Part shown: positions 44,649 through 52,654 of the stretch, piece after piece
Layout: every line of letters begins with the position of its first letter
How positions within the stretch are numbered: the first letter of the stretch is position 1
Origin: Lacisediminihabitans sp040549465
GTDB taxonomy: Bacteria > Actinomycetota > Actinomycetes > Actinomycetales > Microbacteriaceae
Reading direction: 5' to 3'
Length of the DNA: 64,000 nt
Assembly: GCF_040549465.1 (NCBI RefSeq)
Contig: NZ_JBEPTL010000010.1
Location: 69,837-133,836, forward strand
Made by a program: the position numbers and the translations under genes
Notes under the pieces: generated by a model
Told to the model about the DNA's origin: nothing
Database searches by the model: none
What the model saw: only the letters and a program-made list of their open reading frames with translations

Positions 44649-45944
44649 ATGAATTGGCTGCTCCACCTGTCCATCGGTAGGCGCTCTTTTCTCCTCCCGG
44701 TCGACGTGGTGGCTGCGTCACTGTTCATTTATCTGATAGTGCGCGGCAAGCGCCGCCTCCTCATCCGGGGGATCGGCATCGCGATGGTCGGTGCCCTTGT
44801 CGGTTGGATCGTGGTGTGGTTGGTCAGCGATGTGTGGAATGTGTTCGGGATCGCACTGACCCCCGTCGTGCACCTGTGGGTAGTCTTACTCTCCGCGGGC
44901 GTGTTTCTTGCCGTATTCAACCTGTGGGCGAGTCGATGGTGGCGCAAGGTTATCGCAGCCATTTCAATTCTTTCTTTCCTTATTGCCGCGGGTGCAGGCA
45001 TCAATATCGACTTCGGGGCCTATCGCAACCTGAATGATGCGCTCGGCATCACCCCGTACTCGGAAATGCCGACGGCTCGCCTCGCTGCTCACGCCGGGAC
45101 GATGGATGCCTCTCTCGCGAGTACCTGGCAATCCCGCGACCACACCGGAATGCCCAAACACGGAACGGTGGGCATGGTAACGATCCCCGCAACCCAGTCC
45201 CATTTCGTGGCACGACAAGCGGTTGTCTACCTTCCCCCGGCAGCGCTCGTGGCAAACCCGCCAGTTCTGCCTCTTCTGATTTTATTCACCGGACAACCCG
45301 GCTCTCCCACCGAGATGTTTACCTCAGGCCAGGTACCCGCGATGCTCGATTCGTATGCGGCCACACATGCTGGGCTTGCACCCATCGTGGTCGTGCCTGA
45401 CCAGCTCGGCACGCCGCTGAAAAACCCCATGTGCGCGGATTCTCGGCTGGGCAAAGCAGCCACCTATCTCACCGTGGATGTTCGGGGTTGGATTCTCAAT
45501 CACTTGCACGTTGCAACCAGCGGTCGATACTGGGCTATTGGTGGCTATTCGGAAGGTGGCACCTGTTCGATCCAACTGAGTGCCAGCCGCCCGGACCTGT
45601 TCAGCTCGACCATCGACATTCTCGGCGAATCGGTGCCGACGATGGGCGCGAACACGCTGTCTGAAGCGTTTGGAGGGTCCCAAGCCGCATACGACGCGAT
45701 CAAGCCATTGCACCTACTGGCTCGGCACGCTCCCTACGCGGACAGTGTTTCGATCTTTGGGGCCGGTGCAAAGGACCACCAATACGGCGCATACGCGCGT
45801 CAGGTTAAAGCGGCTGCAGCTCGCTCAGGAATGAAAACACGACTCATCGTGTCCCCCAATTCGGGACATGATTGGAACACGGTGCGCTACGTGCTCACAC
45901 AGGCCATGCCACAAGTGTGTGCTCGATTGGGGTTGGGGTCATAA
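44649..45944 (+). CDS. Membrane-anchored alpha/beta hydrolase (esterase family)
   Basis: 431 residues. The first ~125 contain four membrane helices (starting at LPVDVVAASLFIYLIV), and the rest is an extracytoplasmic alpha/beta hydrolase. The nucleophile Ser is in IGGYSEGGTCSIQ (GxSxG). Likely acid and base are the Asp in GAGAKDHQYG and the His in SPNSGHDWNT. PVLPLLILFTGQPGSP forms the oxyanion strand. The plan resembles the antigen-85/esterase-D superfamily with an N-terminal membrane module, as seen in actinobacteria. The substrate may be an envelope lipid or acylated polymer (inference). The ribosome site is weak. It lies 243 bases after the phosphoesterase gene. Confidence 0.82.
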   Translation: MNWLLHLSIGRRSFLLPVDVVAASLFIYLIVRGKRRLLIRGIGIAMVGALVGWIVVWLVSDVWNVFGIALTPVVHLWVVLLSAGVFLAVFNLWASRWWRKVIAAISILSFLIAAGAGINIDFGAYRNLNDALGITPYSEMPTARLAAHAGTMDASLASTWQSRDHTGMPKHGTVGMVTIPATQSHFVARQAVVYLPPAALVANPPVLPLLILFTGQPGSPTEMFTSGQVPAMLDSYAATHAGLAPIVVVPDQLGTPLKNPMCADSRLGKAATYLTVDVRGWILNHLHVATSGRYWAIGGYSEGGTCSIQLSASRPDLFSSTIDILGESVPTMGANTLSEAFGGSQAAYDAIKPLHLLARHAPYADSVSIFGAGAKDHQYGAYARQVKAAAARSGMKTRLIVSPNSGHDWNTVRYVLTQAMPQVCARLGLGS

Positions 45945-46172
45945 GCGGGACCCCTCCCTGCCGACTCCTCGACAAGGGCACGGCACGCCTCAAGGCAATA
46001 GTCGAACCGGGCCGAAGAACGGCACACGGTCGATGCTGCTCCTTTTTGTGCGAGCAGCGCAATGCCGGAACTGGCTCGAGAGGGGTGTTGATCATCTCGA
46101 ACCCGCTTAGCTTCGAGATGACGGCGCAGGATTCTGTGCCGATTCTGAGCACGAGTCTGCGATAGTCAACAG

Positions 46173-46799
46173 ATGAGCGCCCTGTCAGACTTCGTCTACG
46201 CACTGGCGCTGTCGCCGTGGGCGTTGATCGTCCTGGCTCTCTTGCTCATCATCGACGGATTCTTCCCCCTCGTCCCCGGGGAAACCACCGTCGTCGCCCT
46301 GGCAACTCTCGGCGCCTCGGGGCATGGCCCCGCTCCGCTGACCGTTCTCCTCGTCGGAATCGCCGCCACCCTAGTTGGAGACGGGATCGCGTTTCTCATC
46401 GGTCGAAAGCTCGGTTTGACTCGCTGGAAATGGGGCCGCCGACCGAAAGTCGTCCGCGCGCTTGCGTGGGCCACGGGCAGAATCGCAGATCGACCCGGCC
46501 TGATCCTGATCATTGCCAAATTTCTTCCCTACGCCCGGGTAGCCATCACCATGACCGCGGGGGCAAGCGGACTCGCCGTCCGCCGGTATCTCCTTTTCTC
46601 CCTCTTGGCGGCATCGATCTACACGCTGTACCACATTGGTGTCGCGACCACGTTCGGCACTCTGTTCGCCTCCAACCCCCTTACGGGACTCCTTGTGTCC
46701 ATCGGCTTCGGCTTAGCAATCGCCGGGATCAGCGCCGGGACTCGTGCCCTCCTGCAACGCTCCCGCACCAAGGCGAAAACGACGACGACTACCCCGTGA
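46173..46799 (+). CDS. DedA-family membrane protein
   Basis: 208 residues. DedA/VTT-domain features are evident: DGFFPLVPGETTVVALATLGASG (the conserved FxPGE-type motif), GDGIAFLIGRKLG, the re-entrant loop, and RWKWGRRPKVVRALAWATGR followed by KFLPYARVAITMTAGASG with the conserved Arg. About five to six helices. DedA proteins flip or recycle lipid carriers such as undecaprenyl phosphate and maintain membrane homeostasis. The location near a GT-C glycosyltransferase and an envelope hydrolase suits an envelope role. No clear Shine-Dalgarno site. Confidence 0.9.
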   Translation: MSALSDFVYALALSPWALIVLALLLIIDGFFPLVPGETTVVALATLGASGHGPAPLTVLLVGIAATLVGDGIAFLIGRKLGLTRWKWGRRPKVVRALAWATGRIADRPGLILIIAKFLPYARVAITMTAGASGLAVRRYLLFSLLAASIYTLYHIGVATTFGTLFASNPLTGLLVSIGFGLAIAGISAGTRALLQRSRTKAKTTTTTP

Positions 46800-47031
46800 G
46801 CTGAAAACCTGAGCAGTCCCTTCCCGCTGTTCCCTCTTCATCCGTCATTCTCACGGGGCCTGAAACCGGGACCAAGATCTCTCGGCGAACCTTGAGAGAG
46901 CACCGAAGACGGTGTCGTGAGTCGGCGAGAGTTCGGATGGTCGCTCGTTTCAGCCTTCCGCTCTGAGCAGGATTACCGCGGGCGTCCCGCAGAGCGCTGC
47001 GCTCCATCTAGCCTCCGGGCTGGCCAGCTCC

Positions 47032-47356
47032 CTAGAGCTTGCGCAGTCGCGTGGCGCGCAAAGCGATCGCAGTGATCACAAGTAGGAGCCCGAGTAACGC
47101 GACGCCGAGGAACACAGGCATGAACTGATAGTTGGCAATGTCGGGATTGGGAGCGGGGAACTGATAGCCGGTGTACTTCAAGACCGGAAGGGTTTGGAGC
47201 CGGGGGTTACTGCCAAATGCGTCGTTATGAGCGATCGCCGCCCAATCAAATGATGATGGCGCCTATTCCGACGACCAGCAGAAGCGGCCCCGCGACGAAC
47301 AGGATCCGGAGCGCTGCGCGGAGGTAGGGCCGCGATGCTGGGGTGCTGTCCATCAT
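47032..47356 (-). pseudogene. Frameshifted small two-helix membrane protein
   Basis: Leftward from ATGATG at 47356/47353 (with GAAGGGG upstream), a frame encodes MDSTPASRPYLRAALRILF and a first membrane helix, then stops at 47246-47248. The adjoining frame continues directly with DWAAIAHNDAFGSNPRLQTL, a Tyr/Pro-rich stretch, a second helix FMPVFLGVALLGLLLVITAI and RATRLRKL, ending at 47032. Removing one base of the AAA run at 47248-47250 (TTT in the coding strand) would join them into one ~107-residue protein. It is either a decayed gene or a sequencing error. No family recognised. Confidence 0.65.
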
Positions 47357-47699
47357 CGTGATGCCCCTTCAGCAATTGGGACTGCTGTCGATTCGATTGA
47401 CTGGGGTTTTTCGTTCCAGCGACGCTCGCGTAAATGCAGACAGCGTTGCGCGAGCTCATCGCGGGCCAAGGTTATTGGTGACAGCTCTCCTTGGTTTCGA
47501 CGGGCGCCGCAAGCGGAACAATCGGCGGACGGATTTTGAAGGAGTTGCAGCGGATGGATGTGAGGGCGCTCGACGACTTCGAGCGGTGCCCGCAGGAACC
47601 GGCCACGGACTCTCCCACCCCGCGCACCGCTCTGCACGTTGCGCCGTGTCAGGCGACGCAATGTGGTGCTGCCGGGCTACGCTCTGGCCGCACGCGAAT
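47357..47699. other. Gene-free interval
   Basis: No convincing coding region, RNA gene or repeat was found between the frameshifted membrane protein gene and the SDR gene. A rightward frame starting at 47554 has a GAAGGAG-like site but runs antisense into the SDR gene and has no recognisable content. Confidence 0.5.
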
Positions 47700-48587
47700 T
47701 CAGTGGGTGGTCGGCTCAGTCGGCGTCTCCGCCTGCGGCGTGTCGCTGTGCACCCACGCGTCGGTCATGGTTTGCACCGCCGCGCCGTCGAGATCCGCGA
47801 GCTTGACGCCGACGAACGCCGATGCCGCGTGCGAGGTCTGCACTCGGGCGGGCGGGGCAACCGCGGTGAGGAGGTCGACGATAACGGCGGCCACGGCGTC
47901 GGGGCTTTGCGCGCGGGCGCTGCTGAATTGCGCAGTCGTGCGCTGGAGATAGGCGGACATCGCTAAGCCGTAGGGGCCGGCCGCCGTGAGCAGGGTCGGC
48001 AGGTCGGCACCCAGGTTGGCGACGAATTCGGTGCTGACCGGCCCGGGCTCGACAACGCTTACGCGTACGCCGACGGTCGCGGCCACCGGCGCCAGCGACT
48101 CCATGAAACCTTCGACGGCGAACTTCGAGGCGCAGTAGGCCTCGTTGAACGGCTGGCCGATTGCGCCGCCGACGCTCGAGACAGTGATCAATCGCCCGTT
48201 TGCTGCGCGTAAGTGCGGGAAGGCCGCCTTCGTCAGCGTGACGACACTGAAGAAGTTGGTCTCCATCTGAACACGTACCGCGTCGACGGATTCCAGCTCG
48301 ATCGTGCCGACGTGCCCGCTACCGGCATTGTTGATGACGGCGTCGAGCTGGCCGTAGTCGGCGATGATGCCATCGACGCAGCCAGCGATTGCCGCCGCAT
48401 CGACCACATCAAGCGTGCGGATGTCGATGCTCACGCCGGCCGTGCTGGCGGCGGCCCGGAGGTCATCCGCTTTCTGCGGGTTGCGCAGGGTTGCGATTAC
48501 GCGATTCCCGGCCGCGGCGGTGGCAACAGCAGTGGCGAGGCCGATTCCGGAGGAGGTGCCGGTGATCAGGATGACGGGTGCTGACAT
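47700..48587 (-). CDS. Short-chain dehydrogenase/reductase
   Basis: 295 residues from the ATG at 48587 with GAAGGAG six bases upstream. The classical SDR motifs are present: cofactor loop ILITGTSSGIGLATA, NNAGSG, catalytic Ser in LITVSSVGG, and YCASK (YxxxK). The length and the C-terminal extension (~45 residues) fit the SDR group acting on diverse alcohols and ketones. NADP versus NAD preference and substrate cannot be inferred. It is transcribed leftward and divergent from the cupin gene, with a promoter gap of 176 bases. Confidence 0.92.
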   Translation of the reverse strand: MSAPVILITGTSSGIGLATAVATAAAGNRVIATLRNPQKADDLRAAASTAGVSIDIRTLDVVDAAAIAGCVDGIIADYGQLDAVINNAGSGHVGTIELESVDAVRVQMETNFFSVVTLTKAAFPHLRAANGRLITVSSVGGAIGQPFNEAYCASKFAVEGFMESLAPVAATVGVRVSVVEPGPVSTEFVANLGADLPTLLTAAGPYGLAMSAYLQRTTAQFSSARAQSPDAVAAVIVDLLTAVAPPARVQTSHAASAFVGVKLADLDGAAVQTMTDAWVHSDTPQAETPTEPTTH

Positions 48588-48763
48588 CGTGGGCTCCTTC
48601 TTGCGGGCTGTCGAGCGAGGGCCTTCAGTGCTGAACACTACTCGCGCACTACTTGTCAGCGATCGGGCATCCGCCCTCGTTCTCACCGACTTCGAGAAGT
48701 GCGCTCAATCTGAACCCCGACGTGCGCGAAAGGAACCTTGGGTCGTGTTGGCCATGTCACGAT

Positions 48764-49108
48764 ATGACGATGACCGAGACTTCAGTAACCCGGGTGACCC
48801 TGGCCGACCAGCGCCTGCCCCACCCCGCACAGGTGCACCACGTCGAGGTCCGGCGAATCACGATTACACCCTCGAGTCGTGCGGGCGCTCACATTCATAA
48901 CGGACCCGTCTTTGGAAGTATCGAGCGTGGTTCCGTTGAGTTCCAGATCGAGGATCAACTCGCGGTGACGTTGGTCGCCGGTGACACCTTTTATGAACCG
49001 GCCCAGACAATCATCGCGAAATTTGATGCAACGGAAGAAGGGGTCACGTTCCTGGCATACTTCCTGCTCGACGTCGAACAAAAACCCGAAATCGAATTCA
49101 CGACCTAA
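48764..49108 (+). CDS. Small cupin-fold protein
   Basis: 114 residues from the ATG at 48764 (MTMTETSVTRVTLADQRLP). A single conserved beta-barrel: the first cupin motif has AGAHIHNGPVFGSIERGSVEF (His-x-His then Glu), and the second is VAGDTFYEPAQTIIAKFDA. The expected late His is not obvious, so metal binding may be incomplete. Such proteins are often isomerases, dioxygenases or sugar binders. Immediately downstream lies a decayed DinB-type gene. Function unknown. Confidence 0.75.
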   Translation: MTMTETSVTRVTLADQRLPHPAQVHHVEVRRITITPSSRAGAHIHNGPVFGSIERGSVEFQIEDQLAVTLVAGDTFYEPAQTIIAKFDATEEGVTFLAYFLLDVEQKPEIEFTT

Positions 49109-49208
49109 GAGACGGTCCGCCAGTTCGACGCCGTCGCCAGCCGGCTCCAGAACTGCGCCCAGCTCGGATACTCCGGTGTCCGGGCACCCCGACGTGCGCA
49201 CCCCCGGA

Positions 49209-49480
49209 GTCGACTCCGGAACCAACCTGCTGGGCCTGGTGAATCAACTCACCCACGTCGAGCGGTCCATCTTTCTCGGCGAGCACGTGGCCCACTGGCC
49301 AGCCACCTTCCACGCACCGACGCCCGGAGCATCGCCGAGGTCGTGGCCGACTACCGCGATGCGGTCGAGCGGGCCAACGAGATCATCGCCACCGAGGCCG
49401 CACCGGCCGCTGACCCCAGGAAGCAACCAACTCAGGACAGCTCTCACGACCGGGACGGATTCCGAAAGGAATGTTCATAG
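49209..49480 (+). pseudogene. Remnant of a DinB/DUF664 (mycothiol-dependent transferase-like) gene
   Basis: One frame reads GTNLLGLVNQLTHVERSIFL and GEHVAHWPATFHAP. A second frame, offset by one base, then reads DARSIAEVVADYRDAVERAN and EIIATEAAP before the stop at 49480. Together they match the core helices of DUF664/DinB-like proteins, whose histidines bind metal (here the His of QLTHVE). The N-terminal helix and the C-terminal third are missing and a frameshift lies near 49318-49325, so this is a decayed fragment. Confidence 0.7.
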
Positions 49481-49561
49481 GATCCGTGGCGCTCTCGCGT
49501 CGGCGTACGAGTCGGCCGCCCGCCGCCGTACCCCGCAAACGAGGGCCATGATTTTCCTCGT

Positions 49562-49594
49562 GTTCACCCGAACACCGCCCGGGAGTCACCTGCG
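49562..49594 (+). promoter_or_regulatory. Possible degenerate PHO box
   Basis: GTTCACC at 49562 and AGTCACC at 49584 stand 22 bases apart, i.e. two 11-base turns, with CACCGCC at the middle position. PhoP boxes of actinobacteria are 11-base direct repeats built on GTTCACC. It lies 55-87 bases upstream of the PhoX-like gene. Only the first unit is a full match, so this is tentative. Confidence 0.3.
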
Positions 49595-49648
49595 GATGAT
49601 TTTCTCGTCTTGTCTGCCAGGCATTCGCCCGGGCTACAGGAGGAAAAA

Positions 49649-51232
49649 ATGAAACAGAAAAGCACATTGGGACTGGTCGGTACCGTCGGGCTCGGGCTCG
49701 GCCTCGCCGCATTCGTGGCGGCAGCGATGCCGGCGACGGCGCAGACCGAGCACGGATCGGACGGATTCGACGTGGCCGGGGTCGCGGCGAACTCCGCGTT
49801 CGGCGTGCAGCAGAACGTTCTGACGAGCGGACTCAGCGAAAGCCCAGTCGCCTATGGCCAGCTTCCGCTCGTGAATGCGACCGGCGGTATCACGAACTAC
49901 GGCTACAACACTTCCAACGGCGGCCCTCTCACCCAGAACCCGAAGGAGGCGTTCAAGACGGAGCCCGACAAGAACGTCTATCTCGTCTTCGGTGGAAAGC
50001 ATTACCTGTTCCAAGGACACGAGGGAGGTCCTGCTGGCTACGTGACGCGCATCAACCTCGACGAGCCCGATCTCACCAAGCGCGTGACCCTCATCGCCAG
50101 CACGCGGTCCGACGGTGCGGCCGTTCCCAACTTCGACGGAATCACCTGGGACCCCTTCACCCACCAGCTCCTGCTGACCGCCGAGGCATCCGCGCCTAAG
50201 GGCGGCGTCTTCGCGGTTTCCCTCGATGCGAACGGCGATGCGGTGGACGGCAAAATCACGCCTCTTCCTGCACTCGGCTCTGGCGGCTACGAAGGCGTAC
50301 AGAACGACTCTGCGGGCAACGTCTGGCTGGTGGAAGACATCGGTGGCGCGGGTGTATCTGGCGGCAAGAAGCCGAACAGCTACGTCTACCGCTTCACCCC
50401 GAAGACTCCGACAGACCTTTCCACCGGAACCTTCGAGGCACTCCAGGTGAGTCGTAAGGACGGCACTCCGGTCACGGCACAACAGCTGTCGGCGAACCCG
50501 TCCGACCCGTTCATCACCGATCTTCACACCTACGGCGCGTCATTCTCCACGAAGTGGGTACCCGTCACCCGCGGGGCGGACAACTCCGCCACGGTGGGCG
50601 CGGCAACCGCCGGCGCGACCCCGTTCAAGCGTCCTGAGAATGGCGTCTTCCGCCCGGGCACCAACTTCGGTGAGTTCTACTTCACCGAGACCGGCGACAC
50701 GAACAAGGACAGTGCCCTCCCGGGGGCGTTCGGTGGCGTGTTCAAGATCAGCCAGAAGTCGCCGACCTCGAGCACGGGCACCCTGTCGCCAGTCTTCGTT
50801 GGCGACCTCGAGCACACCGGTTTCGACAACATCCAGTTCGCATCGAAGGACCAGCTGCTGGTCGTCGAGGATGCGGGCGACTCACTGCACACGCAGCGCA
50901 ACGCCCTCGACTCGGGTTACCTGCTCTCCCTGAAGAATGGCCGTGGCAAGAAGGCTCCGAGCATCGTGCGCTGGCTGGCGGAGGGACGTGACGCGTCTGC
51001 GACCTACGACCACTACACAAGCCCCGGCTACAACGACGGCGATAACGAGATCACGGGCATCCACGTCTCCAACGGCGACCCGTCGACCGCGGGCATCCTG
51101 GGTGCGCAGCTCCCGAACCTGACATCGAACACCTGGCGCGCCTTCTGGACCCAGCAGCACGGCGACAACATCACCTGGGAGCTGAAGGTGAGCGCCTCCG
51201 GCGGACACGGCGGGTCCGGTAACGACCACTAG
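49649..51232 (+). CDS. Secreted DUF839/PhoX-like protein
   Basis: 527 residues from the ATG at 49649, with AGGAGG just upstream. A Sec signal peptide (hydrophobic GLGLGLAAFVAAAM, cleavage after ATA-Q near residue 32) lacks the twin arginines of classical PhoX. The mature part has the repeated acidic blade motifs of DUF839: FDGITWDPFTHQLLLTAE, GGYEGVQNDSAGNVWLVED, FGEFYFTETGDTN and FDNIQFASKDQLLVVEDAGD. No cysteine occurs anywhere, whereas PhoX uses one to bind iron. It may be a calcium-binding propeller esterase rather than an Fe-Ca phosphatase. A strong terminator follows. Confidence 0.82.
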   Translation: MKQKSTLGLVGTVGLGLGLAAFVAAAMPATAQTEHGSDGFDVAGVAANSAFGVQQNVLTSGLSESPVAYGQLPLVNATGGITNYGYNTSNGGPLTQNPKEAFKTEPDKNVYLVFGGKHYLFQGHEGGPAGYVTRINLDEPDLTKRVTLIASTRSDGAAVPNFDGITWDPFTHQLLLTAEASAPKGGVFAVSLDANGDAVDGKITPLPALGSGGYEGVQNDSAGNVWLVEDIGGAGVSGGKKPNSYVYRFTPKTPTDLSTGTFEALQVSRKDGTPVTAQQLSANPSDPFITDLHTYGASFSTKWVPVTRGADNSATVGAATAGATPFKRPENGVFRPGTNFGEFYFTETGDTNKDSALPGAFGGVFKISQKSPTSSTGTLSPVFVGDLEHTGFDNIQFASKDQLLVVEDAGDSLHTQRNALDSGYLLSLKNGRGKKAPSIVRWLAEGRDASATYDHYTSPGYNDGDNEITGIHVSNGDPSTAGILGAQLPNLTSNTWRAFWTQQHGDNITWELKVSASGGHGGSGNDH

Positions 51233-51245
51233 GCAGCCGTTCGGC

Positions 51246-51287
51246 GAAAGGGTCGCGACAATCGGTTTTCGGTTGTCCGGCCCTTTC
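51246..51287 (+). terminator. Rho-independent-type terminator after the PhoX-like gene
   Basis: A long inverted repeat with outer arms GAAAGGG (51246-51252) and CCCTTTC (51281-51287) and a largely paired interior around TTTTCG, 14 bases after the stop codon. Confidence 0.75.
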
Positions 51288-51580
51288 CTCGTGCGTGATT
51301 TCGTGAATGTCGCCTTCCTCTGGGAACAACAGCCTTTGGCCGCGCAGTAAAAGGCATAGGACCGCGATGCGATCGGCACCGCCGCGACCGTCGACGAGGC
51401 GATCACGCTCGAAAAGGGGACGGCGATCGGGCGGCATTGCAGGTGCTCGCAAAAGTTTGAGGGCGAGCGGATTTCAGCCTTACTCAGATGCCCGCGGGTA
51501 AAACGACCATGGCGACAGACTTGAGGCCGACTAACCGACCAGCCGAGCGGGCCGACATTGGGTCGGTCTAACTCGGGCAG
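51288..51580. other. Gene-free interval between converging genes
   Basis: No supported gene. A rightward stretch near 51365-51515 encodes AIGTAATVDEAITLEKGTAI, which looks faintly protein-like but has stops immediately upstream and no start, so at most it is a relic. Confidence 0.4.
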
Positions 51581-52621
51581 TTACGTCAGGCTGAGCGGCT
51601 CGCACCCGCAGCTGCGACCGAGCACGAGGTTTCCGCGCAGTGTGGTGCAGCGAACCGGGGCGCCTGGGTTCTCCATACGCTCGATTAGCTGGGCGACTGC
51701 GGTGTAGGCCACGAATTCGAGGTCCTGGCGCAGCGTCGTGAGCGGGGGGATCGTGTACGCGGCCGACTTCGTTCCGCCGAACGAGACGATCGCGACATCC
51801 TCGGGTACCCGTAGCCCGAGTTCGAAGCACGCGAAGATCGCGCCAATCGCCTGCACGTCTGACGAGACGAAGAGCGCGGTCGGGCGTCGGCCGTGCACAG
51901 CCCACGGGCGTCCGTGCTCGCTAAGCAGGAGGAGCGCCGCCGAGTTTCCGCCCTCCTCCGACGACTCCGCGTAGGCCACCAGCTCATCGCCGGCGGGAGC
52001 GGATGCCGACTGCTGCTGGGTGCGCCAGCCGTGGATGCGCTTCGACTCAACGGGGATATGCGGTGGCCCGGAGATACATCCGATTATCACGTGCCCGTGG
52101 TGCTGCAAGTGCTCGACCGCGGTTCCAGCATCCGCTGTCTCATCCGCGCCGATGCTCGAGTACGGAGTGCCCTCGCGCACCTCATCGAGCACCATCACGG
52201 GCACGTCGTCGCCACCCGGAATCGTGGATGTCGCAAGTGAGATCCCGGAGGTGAACACGAGTCCGTCGACCTTGCGGTCGACGAAGGTGCGTAGGTACCG
52301 CTCCTCGCGTGTGCGGTCATACTGTGTGTTGCCCGAGAGCACGAGGTAGCCGCGGGCGCTGAAGCTGCGCTCGATCGACTCGGCAAGTTCCGCATAGAAC
52401 GGGTTGCGCTGATTAGGCGTCAGGAAGCCGACCGACTGGGTGCTACCGCCACGCAGCGCACTGGCGATCGCGTTCGGTCGGTAGCCGAGCTCCTTGACCG
52501 CGGCCTCGACCGCGGCACGAGCCCGGGTCGACACAGGACGTGGCCCCTTGTTGAGCACGTAACTGACCACCGCGGGCGAGACGCCCGCGAGGCGCGCTAC
52601 TTCGGATCGGGTCGCGGTCAC
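51581..52621 (-). CDS. LacI-family regulator of the nucleoside operon
   Basis: 346 residues from a GTG at 52621 with GGAGGT six bases upstream. The N-terminal helix-turn-helix and hinge are canonical: TRSEVARLAGVSPAVVSYVLNKGPRPVS, then AAVEAAVKELGYRPNAIASALRGG. The periplasmic-binding-like effector domain follows, ending with two Cys-rich residues (LGRSCGCEPLSL). It is the last gene of the leftward iunH-ABC-rbsK-lacI block and probably represses it, with a nucleoside or ribose as inducer (inferred). A perfect palindrome sits just before it. Confidence 0.93.
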   Translation of the reverse strand: MTATRSEVARLAGVSPAVVSYVLNKGPRPVSTRARAAVEAAVKELGYRPNAIASALRGGSTQSVGFLTPNQRNPFYAELAESIERSFSARGYLVLSGNTQYDRTREERYLRTFVDRKVDGLVFTSGISLATSTIPGGDDVPVMVLDEVREGTPYSSIGADETADAGTAVEHLQHHGHVIIGCISGPPHIPVESKRIHGWRTQQQSASAPAGDELVAYAESSEEGGNSAALLLLSEHGRPWAVHGRRPTALFVSSDVQAIGAIFACFELGLRVPEDVAIVSFGGTKSAAYTIPPLTTLRQDLEFVAYTAVAQLIERMENPGAPVRCTTLRGNLVLGRSCGCEPLSLT

Positions 52622-52631
52622 TCGTTACCTC

Positions 52632-52647
52632 CAGCGAGCACTCGCTG
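52632..52647. promoter_or_regulatory. Palindrome upstream of the LacI-family gene
   Basis: CAGCGAG-CA-CTCGCTG is a 16-base inverted repeat with a two-base centre, lying between the ribokinase stop and the regulator start. It may be an autoregulatory operator or a small hairpin in the mRNA. Confidence 0.4.
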
Positions 52648-52654
52648 CTCAGCG

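Noticed and set aside
44453..44680. A 75-codon rightward frame between the phosphoesterase and esterase genes
   Set aside because: No ribosome site, no recognisable fold, and it overlaps the esterase start in a different frame.
46035..46058. Hairpin GCTGCTC/GAGCAGC before the DedA gene
   Set aside because: The stem is only seven bases with a T-rich loop rather than a trailing U-tract; too weak to call a terminator.
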